A stretch of DNA of 64,000 nt from CBDAUN01 sp965214875 (GTDB lineage Bacteria; Pseudomonadota; Gammaproteobacteria; Arenicellales; JAJDZL01), in assembly GCA_965214875.1 (NCBI GenBank), contig OZ243980.1:2914001-2978000 (forward strand). The letters are read 5' to 3'. The translations under genes were made by a program, and so were the position numbers. Under the pieces are notes generated by a model. That model saw only the letters and a program-made list of their open reading frames with translations, had not been told where the DNA came from and made no database searches. Positions 1 to 9,300 of the stretch are shown here, one piece after another; the first letter of the stretch is position 1, and every line of letters begins with the position of its first letter.

Positions 1-206
1 GAAGCCCCAATTGCAACGGCTGCGTCGAGCGCGCCAACGCGGCCGACCGCTGCGAGTTCCACCAGTCCTGCGCCGGCGAGCTGAGCGTCGAGCTGGCCGA
101 ATTCGAGTGCTTCTACAACGCCTATCGGCCGCATCAGGCGCTCGGGCAAACGGTGCCCATGCAGGCGTATAATGAAAACTTCAACCAAAGCGCGCTTGCC
201 GCCTGA
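1..206 (+). pseudogene. IS481-type transposase, C-terminal fragment
   Basis: Frame 3 reads an integrase-core C-terminus that runs off the left edge and stops at TGA 204-206. The visible motifs are GCVERAN, which carries the last catalytic glutamate of the DDE triad, and NAYRPHQALGQ, the usual tail of IS481/IS3-like transposases. The same tail recurs in decayed form at 21,690-21,789 and 33,872-34,509, and the DNA after the stop (CATATGTA.TGAACC.GTACAAA) also matches the DNA after the copy ending at 34,509, so this is one repeated element. Whether this copy is intact cannot be judged because its 5' part is outside the window. The 280 bases that follow (207-486) hold the element end and the leader of the next gene; I see no other gene in them. 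Confidence 0.75.
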
Positions 207-486
207 AAAGTCTCATATGTAGTGAACCCGTACAAAAACTTGCAATTCAGAAAGTAAACCTGTATAATTTAGAATCTAGTGCGCTTGTACACGTTAGTTT
301 TTACAGAATTCACATATATATCGAACATCAGGCTGTTGAACAGCAGCATTGAATGATGCTGTTCATGCCATTGATCAACTGGAATTCTCATGCCTTGAAG
401 CTCAGCCGGAAAACCAGCCGGCATGCATCATGTGCATGTAACTTGAATTATGATAATCTGTAGTAGTCAACCATGAGGAAAACACA

Positions 487-1075
487 ATGAAACGATTAAA
501 GAAATCCCCCCCCCCCTTTTATCAGCCTCATCGCCGCTCTGCTGGCCCTGCTGACAGCACTGCCCGCCTCGGCCCAGACGACGGAGTGTAGCATCACCCC
601 CGGCAATGTCTGGTCAGGCGAGGGCAGTTACAATATTGACACCACCAACACCCTGACCGTCAAGGAGGGGCACTTCTTCAGCTTTCCGCTGACATACAAG
701 TGCCTTAATTTGGAAAACGGCGAGCGGCCGGTGATCAGCATCCTCAATCCGAGCAATTACACTATTGATACCCAAGACTTCCGGGGCGGCTATTCGGAAA
801 AGGACGGGTTTGGCGATGGAGACGAGATGACCGGCAAATGTCTGCAGGAAAGCGGCTGCGAGATCGAGTTCTTTGCCTCCAGCAAGGACAACAACTGCCG
901 CAATATGGGTGCTACGCTGCAAAGCATGACCATTAGGACACGGATAACCAACATCGGCTCCGGCAACATTAATCTCACTGACCAACTCAACATTAGAATC
1001 AATGTAATGGATGACGATACGCTCCCCCAGAGATACATCGATATGGGATACACGCAATGGAAACCGACCTGCTAG
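487..1075 (+). CDS. Phase-variable exported six-cysteine protein, copy 1 (OFF as written)
   Basis: ATG 487 has a GAGGA ribosome-binding site ending about 11 bases upstream and encodes a basic start (MKRLKK), then a run of 11 C (506-516). Read straight through, the frame ends at a TAG near 589. Dropping one C (or adding two) joins the start to an open frame ending at TAG 1073-1075, giving about 195 residues with a textbook signal peptide: MKRLKK, proline tract, hydrophobic core FISLIAALLALL, cleavage at ASA-Q. The mature part has six cysteines, is polar and Asn/Asp-rich, and has no domain I recognise. Export by Sec is well supported; function is unknown. Placement of the tract matches copies at 20,644 and 50,062, although the mature sequence here is different. 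A homopolymer sequencing error is the main alternative to true phase variation. Confidence 0.72.
506..516 (+). repeat. C11 homopolymer (slippage tract) in signal peptide
   Basis: Eleven consecutive cytosines start 19 bases after the start codon. Ten or thirteen would place the signal peptide and mature protein in frame with ATG 487. Confidence 0.95.
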
Positions 1076-1137
1076 ACGGCACTGGCGCCTAGCCGCGGGC
1101 GGGGCACGCCGCCTATCAACCCACACACACTTAACTT

Positions 1138-1174
1138 CGATGGGATCATGGCTGTTTCAGCCATGATCCCATCG
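1138..1174. terminator. Perfect 17-bp hairpin after exported protein copy 1
   Basis: CGATGGGATCATGGCTG (1138-1154), loop TTT, and its exact reverse complement (1158-1174). It lies 63 bases after the stop of the exported-protein gene. No T-run follows, so it may be a processing or stability hairpin rather than a true intrinsic terminator. Confidence 0.6.
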
Positions 1175-1341
1175 AGTCGAAGCCGATTCGTAATCTTCGT
1201 CACCAAAATCAAGTTCATCATCCTCGCTCGGTCTTTCCCGCAAGGCCCGGGCCGCAAATACCGAGGTATCGAGATCCATTAGACACTGTCACAATTTCCT
1301 AATTCTGGTTAGCGGTTGGCGTTTTTTCGGATGAAAGCTAG

Positions 1342-1790
1342 CTAAACTGCCGGTCCACAAAGGCAACCATCGTCTACGAACCGCGGGGCACGTTCAATCC
1401 TTAGAACTTCGCAAGCGATACAAGCCCCTCGATTCCATCTCTTTCCACATACCGGGTCGCCGACTCGTCGTAGCGATTTCGTCCCAGACCCGAAAAGCGG
1501 TGATCGCATTGAACACAACGTATTTGAACAAGTCATCCGACTGATCTAGCTTGTCAGTCCTTAATCCATGTGTCTTGCTTCAGGGCATGAAAGAATCGCT
1601 CAACCTGCCAGCGCAGTCGGTGCCAGTTCAGAATCATTCGGGCACTAGGTTGCATTTTCGGCATCCTTGAGGTGGACCCGGTCGCGCTTTTCGATCACGT
1701 CTACTGACAGGGCCAGATACGCAATGCAGTCGATTCGTCGGAGTATGCTGTTGCTTGCGAGCATGATCACTTCAATGGCATTGGCTTGGA
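1342..1790 (-). pseudogene. Decayed IS4-family transposase
   Basis: On the minus strand, 1,664 down to 1,554 reads MPKMQ...NWHRLRWQVERFFHALKQD..., the C-terminal region around the YREK-type signature of IS4-family transposases. Flanking DNA (1,342-1,536 and up to about 1,790) continues in other frames with stops, so the gene is broken. No start codon or terminal repeats can be assigned with confidence. It is not similar enough by eye to the other IS4-like relics of this window to call it the same element. Confidence 0.6.
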
Positions 1791-1952
1791 ATAGAGGGAT
1801 CTCGGCACCGGACAGACGCAATCGATGTTCTGTATAGCACGGAATTCTCTGATCTCTGATTTAAGTTGTAAATGTAATAACAGCCATAGGCAATGCTGGG
1901 ACTCAGCTTCCGGTTTGCTTGGCAGTGGTCAGAAAACCGGTCGTCACCGTCT

Positions 1953-2004
1953 TTGCCCCTACTTTAACAATAGGTTATTGCACCGATTGTTAAAGTGGGG
2001 GCAA
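1953..2004. repeat. 19-bp inverted repeat with one mismatch
   Basis: TTGCCCCTACTTTAACAAT (1953-1971) is repeated inverted at 1986-2004 with one mismatch and a 14-base loop. It could be abutting ends of a lost insertion element or a terminator-like stem. The rest of 1,800-2,250 shows no gene. Confidence 0.6.
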
Positions 2005-2249
2005 GGCTAAACAGGAAATCACCCTGCAGCAATCACCATTACCAACCACAGCTACCAACCGAAGAAAGCCGAGATCGAAGAAAAGATCAGCGCAATTTTC
2101 CCGAAGATACCGCCGAGGACAACATGAACAGCTTTGCCGATGCGGTCCTGCATCCGGCAAGGATTCAGTTCAGTCGCAAGCAGTAGGCCTCCACTCAGGC
2201 CGGAGTTTCGTCGCTATTGAATATAATTTCCAATAATAGAAACTCGTGA

Positions 2250-2362
2250 CGCTTGGATTACCAATCACTGGTCAATAGCATCAAAAATTGAGACAAGGAG
2301 CTTGGTTTTCAGTAGATTGGAATTTCCGATACAGATCCGACCAAGGCGGAGTGCCGTTTGCA
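2250..2362 (+). pseudogene. Fossil of the queG 5' end
   Basis: About 100 bases align without large gaps to the beginning of the intact queG at 3,841 (shared stretches include TACCAATC.CTGG.CAATAGCAT, AGATTGG.ATTTCCGATAC and AGGCGGAG). The copy has stops and no ribosome-binding site and diverges at about one base in five. It lies on the far side of the DUF4143 gene, so that gene is now bracketed by a dead and a live queG start. Confidence 0.75.
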
Positions 2363-2450
2363 GAAATCTCGCATATAGCGTGGAGGAAGTCGCGAGCCGC
2401 AGCAGCTAGTACACGAACAGTGTCACTGACTCAGTATTTTGCTTCTCGAT

Positions 2451-3635
2451 TCAAATCTTGTTTTGCTTCAAAAGATCGATAAGTTCGATAAGGTTCTCAA
2501 ATGCAACACTTGAAATTTTTTTGTCGAACTGATGGCTATCCACGCCTGGGTGCACAATCCACAAGTGTTCAAGATGCAAGTCGGCAATGGCAGCGCGCAT
2601 TGAGCGCGTAGTGCCGATCGAATCAGAAAGTTTAACTTCAAATCCATATCTCTTGCCATTCACCATTACCATCAAATCAAGCTCGGCTCCACCATGCGAA
2701 CCCCAAAAGTAACAGTTCTTGGACCGCAGCCTATTGATTACATGCTCTATAACCAGCCCTTCGAATGAGGCTCCCACTTTCGGATGACTTCGCAACACAC
2801 CGTACGAATTGAGTTCAAGCAATGTATGCAGAATGCCGGAATCGCGAACATAGATTTTGGGGGATTTTATCTGGCGCTTTTTTAGATTTTCATGCCAAGG
2901 ATTCAACACCCGAACCATAAATGCTGAACTGAGAATATCCAGATATTTTCGCGCGGTCATCTGACTCTCTCCAAGGGCGCGAGCAAATTCTGCCACGTTC
3001 CAGACCTGTCCATGATAATGCGCGAGCATCGTCCAGAATCGTCGCAGAGTATCTGGCGGAATCGAAATTCCAAACTGCGGCACATCGCGTTCCAAAAAAG
3101 TATCCACAAAGCTTTCGCGCCATACTACCGACAACTCATCATCGCCAGCAAGTATGCTACGCGGAAACCCGCCACGCGTCCATAAATTCTTCCACTCAAT
3201 ACCAGGCACTTCATCAATGGAAAAGCCGCTCAATCTTTCAACACCAATCCGACCAGCCAAAGATTCTGATACGCCCTTTATCAAATTCGGAGAAACGCTG
3301 CCGAGTACAAGAAATCTAGCTTTGCAATTTGGGTTATCAATGACAACGCGCAATGTCTCAAAAAATTCCGGGATACGCTGAATTTCGTCGATTACAACCG
3401 TGCCTTCCTAATCCAGCAGCACCGACTCGGCATTCTTTAACAGGCGCCTATCGGCAAACCTTTCCAGATCAAAGAAAACAATCCGCGCTTCATGCTGGGC
3501 AAACAACCTCGCCAGCGTCGTTTTCCCGCATTGGCGAGGGCCAACGATAGCTACGGCCGGATGCACTCCAAACGAACGCCTTACTCTGGCAAGCGCAAAT
3601 TCTCTAGGAATGGCTGAATCAATGAATTTATTCAT
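2451..3635 (-). pseudogene. DUF4143 AAA ATPase with an internal amber codon
   Basis: A P-loop ATPase of the AAA_14/DUF4143 type: Walker A GPRQCGKTT near the N-terminus, Walker B VVIDEIQ, sensor LVLGS, the SLAGR motif, and a C-terminal nuclease-like region containing GGAELDLMV and GFEVKLS. ATG 3635 is preferred over the upstream TTG 3653. The frame is continuous to 2451 except for one TAG (3408-3410) just before Walker B; the two halves stay in register, and the paralogue at 21,876 has sense codons there. So this is a full-length gene with a single nonsense codon: a young pseudogene, a suppressed stop or a base error. Such ATPases are widespread and of poorly known function, often in accessory islands. 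Confidence 0.8.
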
Positions 3636-3840
3636 GATAAATTTATTTTTCAAATAATATTTTCAAGAACTATATGTATATCATTTCATTTTTTCGCGAA
3701 TCTGTAAGGATTTCTCAGAAATTTTGAGTTAGAGTTGAGAATGCTGAGATATTGGATGACTTTCTGATACAGGAAATGCAAAACTGAGTGGTTAGCATGA
3801 CAATATCCGAGCGCAGGCATGAGCGAAATAGATACTTGTG

Positions 3841-4911
3841 ATGTCCGTACCCGACTACCAATCGCTGGCCAATAGCATAAAGAGCTGGGGCAAGGAACTT
3901 GGCTTTGAGCAGATTGGCATTTCCGATACGGATCTAACCGAGGCGGAGAGCCGCTTGTGGCAATGGCTTGATGAAGGCATGCATGGCGAAATGGAATACA
4001 TGTCCCGCCATGGAGCAAAGCGAACCAAGCCGGAAGAATTGATACCCGGCACCGTTCGCATCATTTCTGCGCGAATCGACTACTATCCGCCGAATAGCGC
4101 AGCGATACCCGACATACTGGGCGATCCGACCCGCGCGTTCATTGCACGCTACGCATTGGGAAAGGACTATCACAAGCTGATTCGCAAGCGCCTTCAAAAA
4201 CTGGCAAAACGAATCGAGATGTCTGTGGGCAAATTCGGATACCGGGCGTTTGCCGACAGCGCACCGGTCATGGAGAAGCCGATCGCTCAGCGAGCCGGGC
4301 TGGGCTGGGTCGGCAAGCACACCAACCTGATCAGCCGAAAGGCCGGGTCATGGTTCTTCCTGGGAGAGCTCTATACAGACCTTCCTCTGCCGACCGACAC
4401 GCCGGAGAAAGACCATTGCGGAAATTGCTCGGCATGCCTGCCCGCATGCCCAACCGGTGCAATCGTAGAACCGTATGTGCTAGATGCAAGACGCTGCATC
4501 TCCTATCTTACGATTGAATTGAAAGGGTCGATACCTGTCGAGCTCAGGCCGCTTGTGGGCAATCGGATATTCGGCTGCGACGATTGCCAGATGGTGTGCC
4601 CGTGGAACCGGTTCAGCGATGACTCCACAGAGCCAGGGTTCAACAAGCGCATCTATCTTGACGCACCGCAACTGATCGACTTGTTCGGATGGACCGAAGC
4701 TGACTTTGACAGAAAAACGGAAGGTTCGGCCATTCGCAGAATCGGCCATGTGCTCTGGCTGCGCAATGTGGCTGTCGCTCTGGGAAACGCAACCCCCTCG
4801 GAGACAATTCTTCGTGCGCTGATCTCACGTCGCGACCATCCCTCCGAGCTGGTTAGGGAGCACGTAGCCTGGGCCATAGAACGCCAGACTTCGGAAATCA
4901 TGCCGGAATAA
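3841..4911 (+). CDS. queG: Epoxyqueuosine reductase QueG
   Basis: Reduces epoxyqueuosine to queuosine in the wobble position of GUN tRNAs; a cobalamin and [4Fe-4S] enzyme of the cytosol. The 356-residue protein has the usual length. Diagnostic parts are visible: IRKRLQKLAKRI and the RAFADSAPVMEKP..AGLGWVGKHTN region, then two ferredoxin clusters, CGNCSACLPACPTGAI and CDDCQMVCPWNR, and a HEAT-like C-terminus. ATG 3841 follows a GTG at 3838 that could also serve. The gene stands alone between two DUF4143 genes; a degenerate copy of its first 100 bases lies at 2,250-2,362. Codon use looks like the housekeeping genes of the window. Confidence 0.95.
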   Translation: MSVPDYQSLANSIKSWGKELGFEQIGISDTDLTEAESRLWQWLDEGMHGEMEYMSRHGAKRTKPEELIPGTVRIISARIDYYPPNSAAIPDILGDPTRAFIARYALGKDYHKLIRKRLQKLAKRIEMSVGKFGYRAFADSAPVMEKPIAQRAGLGWVGKHTNLISRKAGSWFFLGELYTDLPLPTDTPEKDHCGNCSACLPACPTGAIVEPYVLDARRCISYLTIELKGSIPVELRPLVGNRIFGCDDCQMVCPWNRFSDDSTEPGFNKRIYLDAPQLIDLFGWTEADFDRKTEGSAIRRIGHVLWLRNVAVALGNATPSETILRALISRRDHPSELVREHVAWAIERQTSEIMPE

Positions 4912-5023
4912 ATCGGAGCACTATTGCGATCATGCTTGCAACGCGCGCGACAAGCGCTTGTCGGAAGCATCAAACAGTCGTTTTAACCTTGTTATTCTGA
5001 CATCATATGACATAATAACAAGC

Positions 5024-6199
5024 ATGATTTACAGGCATTGTTCTGTCTTGATTCGAGAGCGGCTAGCTCATTTTCCAGCAGTCGCCTTGCTTGGCCCAAG
5101 GCAGGTAGGCAAAACAACATTGGCGAAGCGACTGGCACAAGACGGAGCGAGCCGATATTTGGACTTGGGGGACCCGCAAGAGCGTCGCAAACTGGTGGAC
5201 CCTAGCCGATATTTGGATGCCTACATGGATGAACTGGTCATTCTGGATGAAGTTCATCGCACTCCAGATCTATTTCAAGCATTGCGCGGTTCAATTGACA
5301 GAGGCAGAGAAAAGGGACTCAGAACAGGGCGATTTCTGTTCCTTGGGTCTGCCTCGATGTCTTTATTGAAGCAAACAGGTGAAAGCCTCGCAGGCCGTGT
5401 GGCCTATGTCGAATTGCCGCCTGTTGGAATCATGGAGGTCGATGCGGCCGATAGGGAACGGTTATGGGTGCGCGGCGGGTTTCCTGACAGTTTTCTGGCA
5501 AAGTCTGAAACACAAAGCATGCTTTGGCGAAACAACTTCATTCGAACATATCTGGAACGCGATATCCCGGATCTTGGACCTCGTATTCCGGCAGAAACGC
5601 TATATCGATTTTGGACAATGCTGGCTCACAGCCAGGGGCAGGTGCTGAACGCCGCGCAACTTGCGCAGAGTCTTGCTGTCGCCGGCAAAACGATTGCAAG
5701 ATATCTCGACTTGATGGTTGATCTTCTGCTGGTTAGAAAACTGCCTCCTCTACATGCCAATGTGAAGAAACGGTTAGTCAAGTCACCTAAATTCTATGTC
5801 CGAGATAGTGGCGTGCTCCATGCATTGCTAGACATTCCCAATCATGATTCGCTCTACCGTTACCCGAAATTGGGTGCGAGTTGGGAGGGTTTTGTGGTCG
5901 ATAACATTTGCGCAGTTGCCCCGGAAAGAACATTGACGAGCTTTTACCGCACCTCTGCGGGTGCGGAGATTGATCTAGTATTGGAATTTCCCGGATTGTC
6001 GGAAACGTGGGCGATAGAAATAAAGTCGGGTTCTGCACCGAAGCCGTCAAAGGGGTTCTACAATGCGATTGAAGACATTGGAGCAGATCAGGCTTTCGTC
6101 GTTTATGGCGGTACCGAAAGCTTTCCGATTTCAGACAGCGTTAGCGCAGTCGGATTGACGGAAATGTTGCGACTTCTCTCGATCAGACACGCAATGTAA
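5024..6199 (+). CDS. DUF4143 AAA ATPase (intact)
   Basis: About 391 residues when started at ATG 5024, the first position giving the family's usual N-terminus (MIYRHCSVLIRERLAHFP). Walker A is LLGPRQVGKTT, Walker B LVILDEVH, followed by GESLAGRVAYVE, WVRGGFPDSFLA, the YLERDIP segment and a winged-helix-like middle part. The C-terminal domain has AEIDLVLE and AIEIKSG, a PD-(D/E)xK-like arrangement. It is the most divergent of the three DUF4143 proteins here. A repeated, imperfectly palindromic AT-rich stretch (TGACATCATATGACATAATA, 4,998-5,017) sits just before the start and may be an operator. Role unknown; the gene lies 150 bases before the giant GHKL protein. Confidence 0.88.
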   Translation: MIYRHCSVLIRERLAHFPAVALLGPRQVGKTTLAKRLAQDGASRYLDLGDPQERRKLVDPSRYLDAYMDELVILDEVHRTPDLFQALRGSIDRGREKGLRTGRFLFLGSASMSLLKQTGESLAGRVAYVELPPVGIMEVDAADRERLWVRGGFPDSFLAKSETQSMLWRNNFIRTYLERDIPDLGPRIPAETLYRFWTMLAHSQGQVLNAAQLAQSLAVAGKTIARYLDLMVDLLLVRKLPPLHANVKKRLVKSPKFYVRDSGVLHALLDIPNHDSLYRYPKLGASWEGFVVDNICAVAPERTLTSFYRTSAGAEIDLVLEFPGLSETWAIEIKSGSAPKPSKGFYNAIEDIGADQAFVVYGGTESFPISDSVSAVGLTEMLRLLSIRHAM

Positions 6200-6282
6200 A
6201 TGCTCCGAAGATTCAAGCGATTGTCGTTACAAAACGTTGATTTTGATGATTTAGCGACTCCTGTAGAAAATGAGGAGGGAGC

Positions 6283-6315
6283 AATGAAAAATGGGAAGTT
6301 GCTGGTTTCAAGGTG
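6283..6315 (+). CDS. Possible 10-codon leader ORF
   Basis: ATG 6283 follows the strongest Shine-Dalgarno in the area (GAGGAGGGAG, 4 bases away) and encodes MKNGKLLVSR then TGA. It ends 35 bases before the giant gene, whose own start has no obvious ribosome-binding site. It could be a leader peptide coupling translation, or the remnant of a lost gene's start. Nothing in the peptide is recognisable. Confidence 0.25.
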
Positions 6316-6350
6316 AACACTAAACACAAACCTTGATCATATCGATCAGT

Positions 6351-9300
6351 ATGAATAGAGACGAAAAACGGAATAATCAAGACATGGCAGATCTGGCCGA
6401 CTCGGACTTATCTCCTCGACGCAAGAAGCAATTGGAGTCTCGTCAAGATGCAGCAGATGATGCATTTGAGATTGAATCGCTGTGGAAGAAAAGAGTAGCC
6501 AGCATCAAGGGGCAAATTCTCGAACATGAAAAGGATTATCTCGAGGTCGCCAATGTCGCTGAGCATATCGGAGCAGACTACCATGGGCGATTTCTGATCG
6601 AACTGATTCAAAATGCCGAAGATCGATCGAGAAAGAAAGAATGCACTACATCCGGCGAGCATTCCAATTACTTGATTATTGTCCGAACAAAAAGGGCGAT
6701 AGCCGTGCTGAATCAAGGTGCCCCGTTCTCCAAAAAAGACATTGAATCGATTACTTCTTTGGGGCTTAGCACCAAAGATCCGGAAAAAAGTCTGGGCAAC
6801 AAAGGCATCGGGTTCAAGGCTGTTTTTCAGATAACAGATAGTCCAGAAGTTTATAGCCGTCCTGAATCTGTTGGCGACCTATGGTCTGAAAATGCAAATC
6901 GTTTCTGCATGCAGAAACGGCCATTTGATGATGTCAAGTTTTCAAGAGAAATTGCAAAGATTGTTGAACTGGAGCTGTCATGTAACCCAAAAGATGCAGA
7001 AAAACTTGAAAAACACCCAGACAACAAGGACCACAAGGATGACTCGACCGCATTCTTGATTGAAGAACTAAAGAAAGCTGCACCGTTCAAATTTCCCAAA
7101 CCCTTGAACCGTTCGGATATGAAGAATCGAATCGAAGAACTCGGACTTTCGAATTCAGATGTCGGAACAATGTCAACCATGGTCGTGCTGCCATTACCTG
7201 ATCGCCCTGAAACCGATAAAACCGTTAATGACGCATTGCGCGAACTCAGTGAATCGGATCATCCTGGCGCGACCATTCTATTTCTCACCGAGATAAATCG
7301 ACTCCGTATCCTGGACCGCATCAACGATAGCGAGGTGCTGCTACAGCGCGATGAAGGAACTAAGAAACTCTTGGAACACGGCATAGAGATTCGAGATGTG
7401 ACGACCAAACGCATTGAATCGAATAGAAATTGCGACGTGCAAACAGCATCAGCATCTTGGTGGCTCGCATCTCGGCGTTTCGGCGAGGGTGGGTCGGATT
7501 CTACGACCTTGGACGAAGAGGAAGCTTTGATCAAAGAGGCAGTAAAGAGCCTTGGAATTAGAACCTGGAAAAATGTTCGGTCAGCGCATGTTGGTGTTGG
7601 TTTACCCCGCAGCACCCTAGGAGAACACCTTGAACCTTTGGGTCCCTGTGGAATATTTTGCATCGGTCTACCCACTCATGTTGATACTGGAATGCCGATC
7701 TGGGTCAATGGGCCTTTTCATGGACACATTAATCGCACGGATATCGACTTCGGAAGCCAAAATTACAACCGTATTATCTTGAAGGAAGGAATCAAGGTTT
7801 TATGGACTGCGATTAACCACATTAAGTCCTTACCTGATGCGAATGACAAACGTCATGCCGTCTTAGAGTTGGAGTCGAAAGCTGGCCACCCGTTTCAGTC
7901 CGGCATAACAGAAGATCGGGATTTGTCATCTGAGGCAATTGTACTTAATGCTGAAGGCACCGGTTATTTTTCGCCAGGTGAACTAAAAATCCCCGCACAA
8001 AACGATATTGCGGCATTCAATCACTTTTTTGCGAAGTTGCCTGATCTGGAACGACACGGGCTACGTCTTCCCGATGATGTTTTGCTGAAAAACTGCTGGG
8101 GCTTGCTCGATCAGCTGAGAGGGGATAGTGAAATTGAAGCCAAGAACCAAACTTATCTGCAACGTCCGAATGGCGGTCAGTCATTGCTTGAAAGAGCTGC
8201 TGCTGAGCATCGCACGGAAAGTTTTGATTGGTGGGAGAAATTTCTGGAATGGATCATAGATCGTTTCGAATTCTCAGATATCCAAGATCAATGCATTTTG
8301 CCGATAGGTCTCGATAAACTTGCTTCGGCTAGTGATCGCGTGTTCTTCCGTCCGCTTACTGCCTCGGACGATCAGCCGGCGCAACAAGACGATACAGACT
8401 TGCCAGAGGAGGCGGCAATTGATGACTTGGATGATAAATTTTTCGATAACCTTGCGTTTCTCGACGAGCATCGTGTTCAGGTTCGCGAAAAGGAAGGTCT
8501 TAGATCACTGACAAAATTAGCCCGCAAGCTCTCCGAACAGGGAAAGGAGCTAGTAAGAAATCCACGTAAACCCGAAATCATTAATGACTTGCTTGCGCCA
8601 TATTTGTCCAAAATTTGCACGATTCATGCACAACGCGAAGAAGCCATAGTAGTGCTGGCAAAGATCGGTGATTGGCTATGTAAAATGAAGTTGAAGTCAA
8701 AACAACTTGAATCGGTCAAATTGGAGAAGATCCTCGTGCCCGTTTTTGTCGAAGGTGATCAGTGGGATTGGCTTGCACCAACTGATGTGTATTTCGGTGA
8801 TGGCTGGCTTGACCATGAGACTGACAAGTTGATTAGGGAAGCTTATGGTGAAAGCGAGTCCACATCACATAGGCTACCGTCTTTTGAGATTTTTCGAAAA
8901 CATTTGAAGGATGAACTTGACGCTGAAGTTGAGAAGAACAACTGGTGTGCTCGTTTCAAAAAGATTGGCGTTCTAACCGCTCCCAAATTTATTCAAGGAG
9001 TCAATACACAAGCATACTTTAAGGCAAATTCTTTTTACCAGCTGAAGGTGTTGCCTGAGTTCGAGTGCAGTTGTCCGATTGATGAAGCGCAGAGCTATTG
9101 GAAATCATATCTTTACGTAATCGCAAAACGCAGACGCAAGACGAGCGTTTGTTCGGGACAACTGTATTACATTCAAGATCCAGTTTGGATTGACGGTCTT
9201 GAAAGAGAGAAGGTACGCACCGCCGTAATGAAACTTGTTCTCTTGAATGCGAAGGAATACAAACAAAAGTGCGAAATAAAGGTGGGACGATATAACAGTG

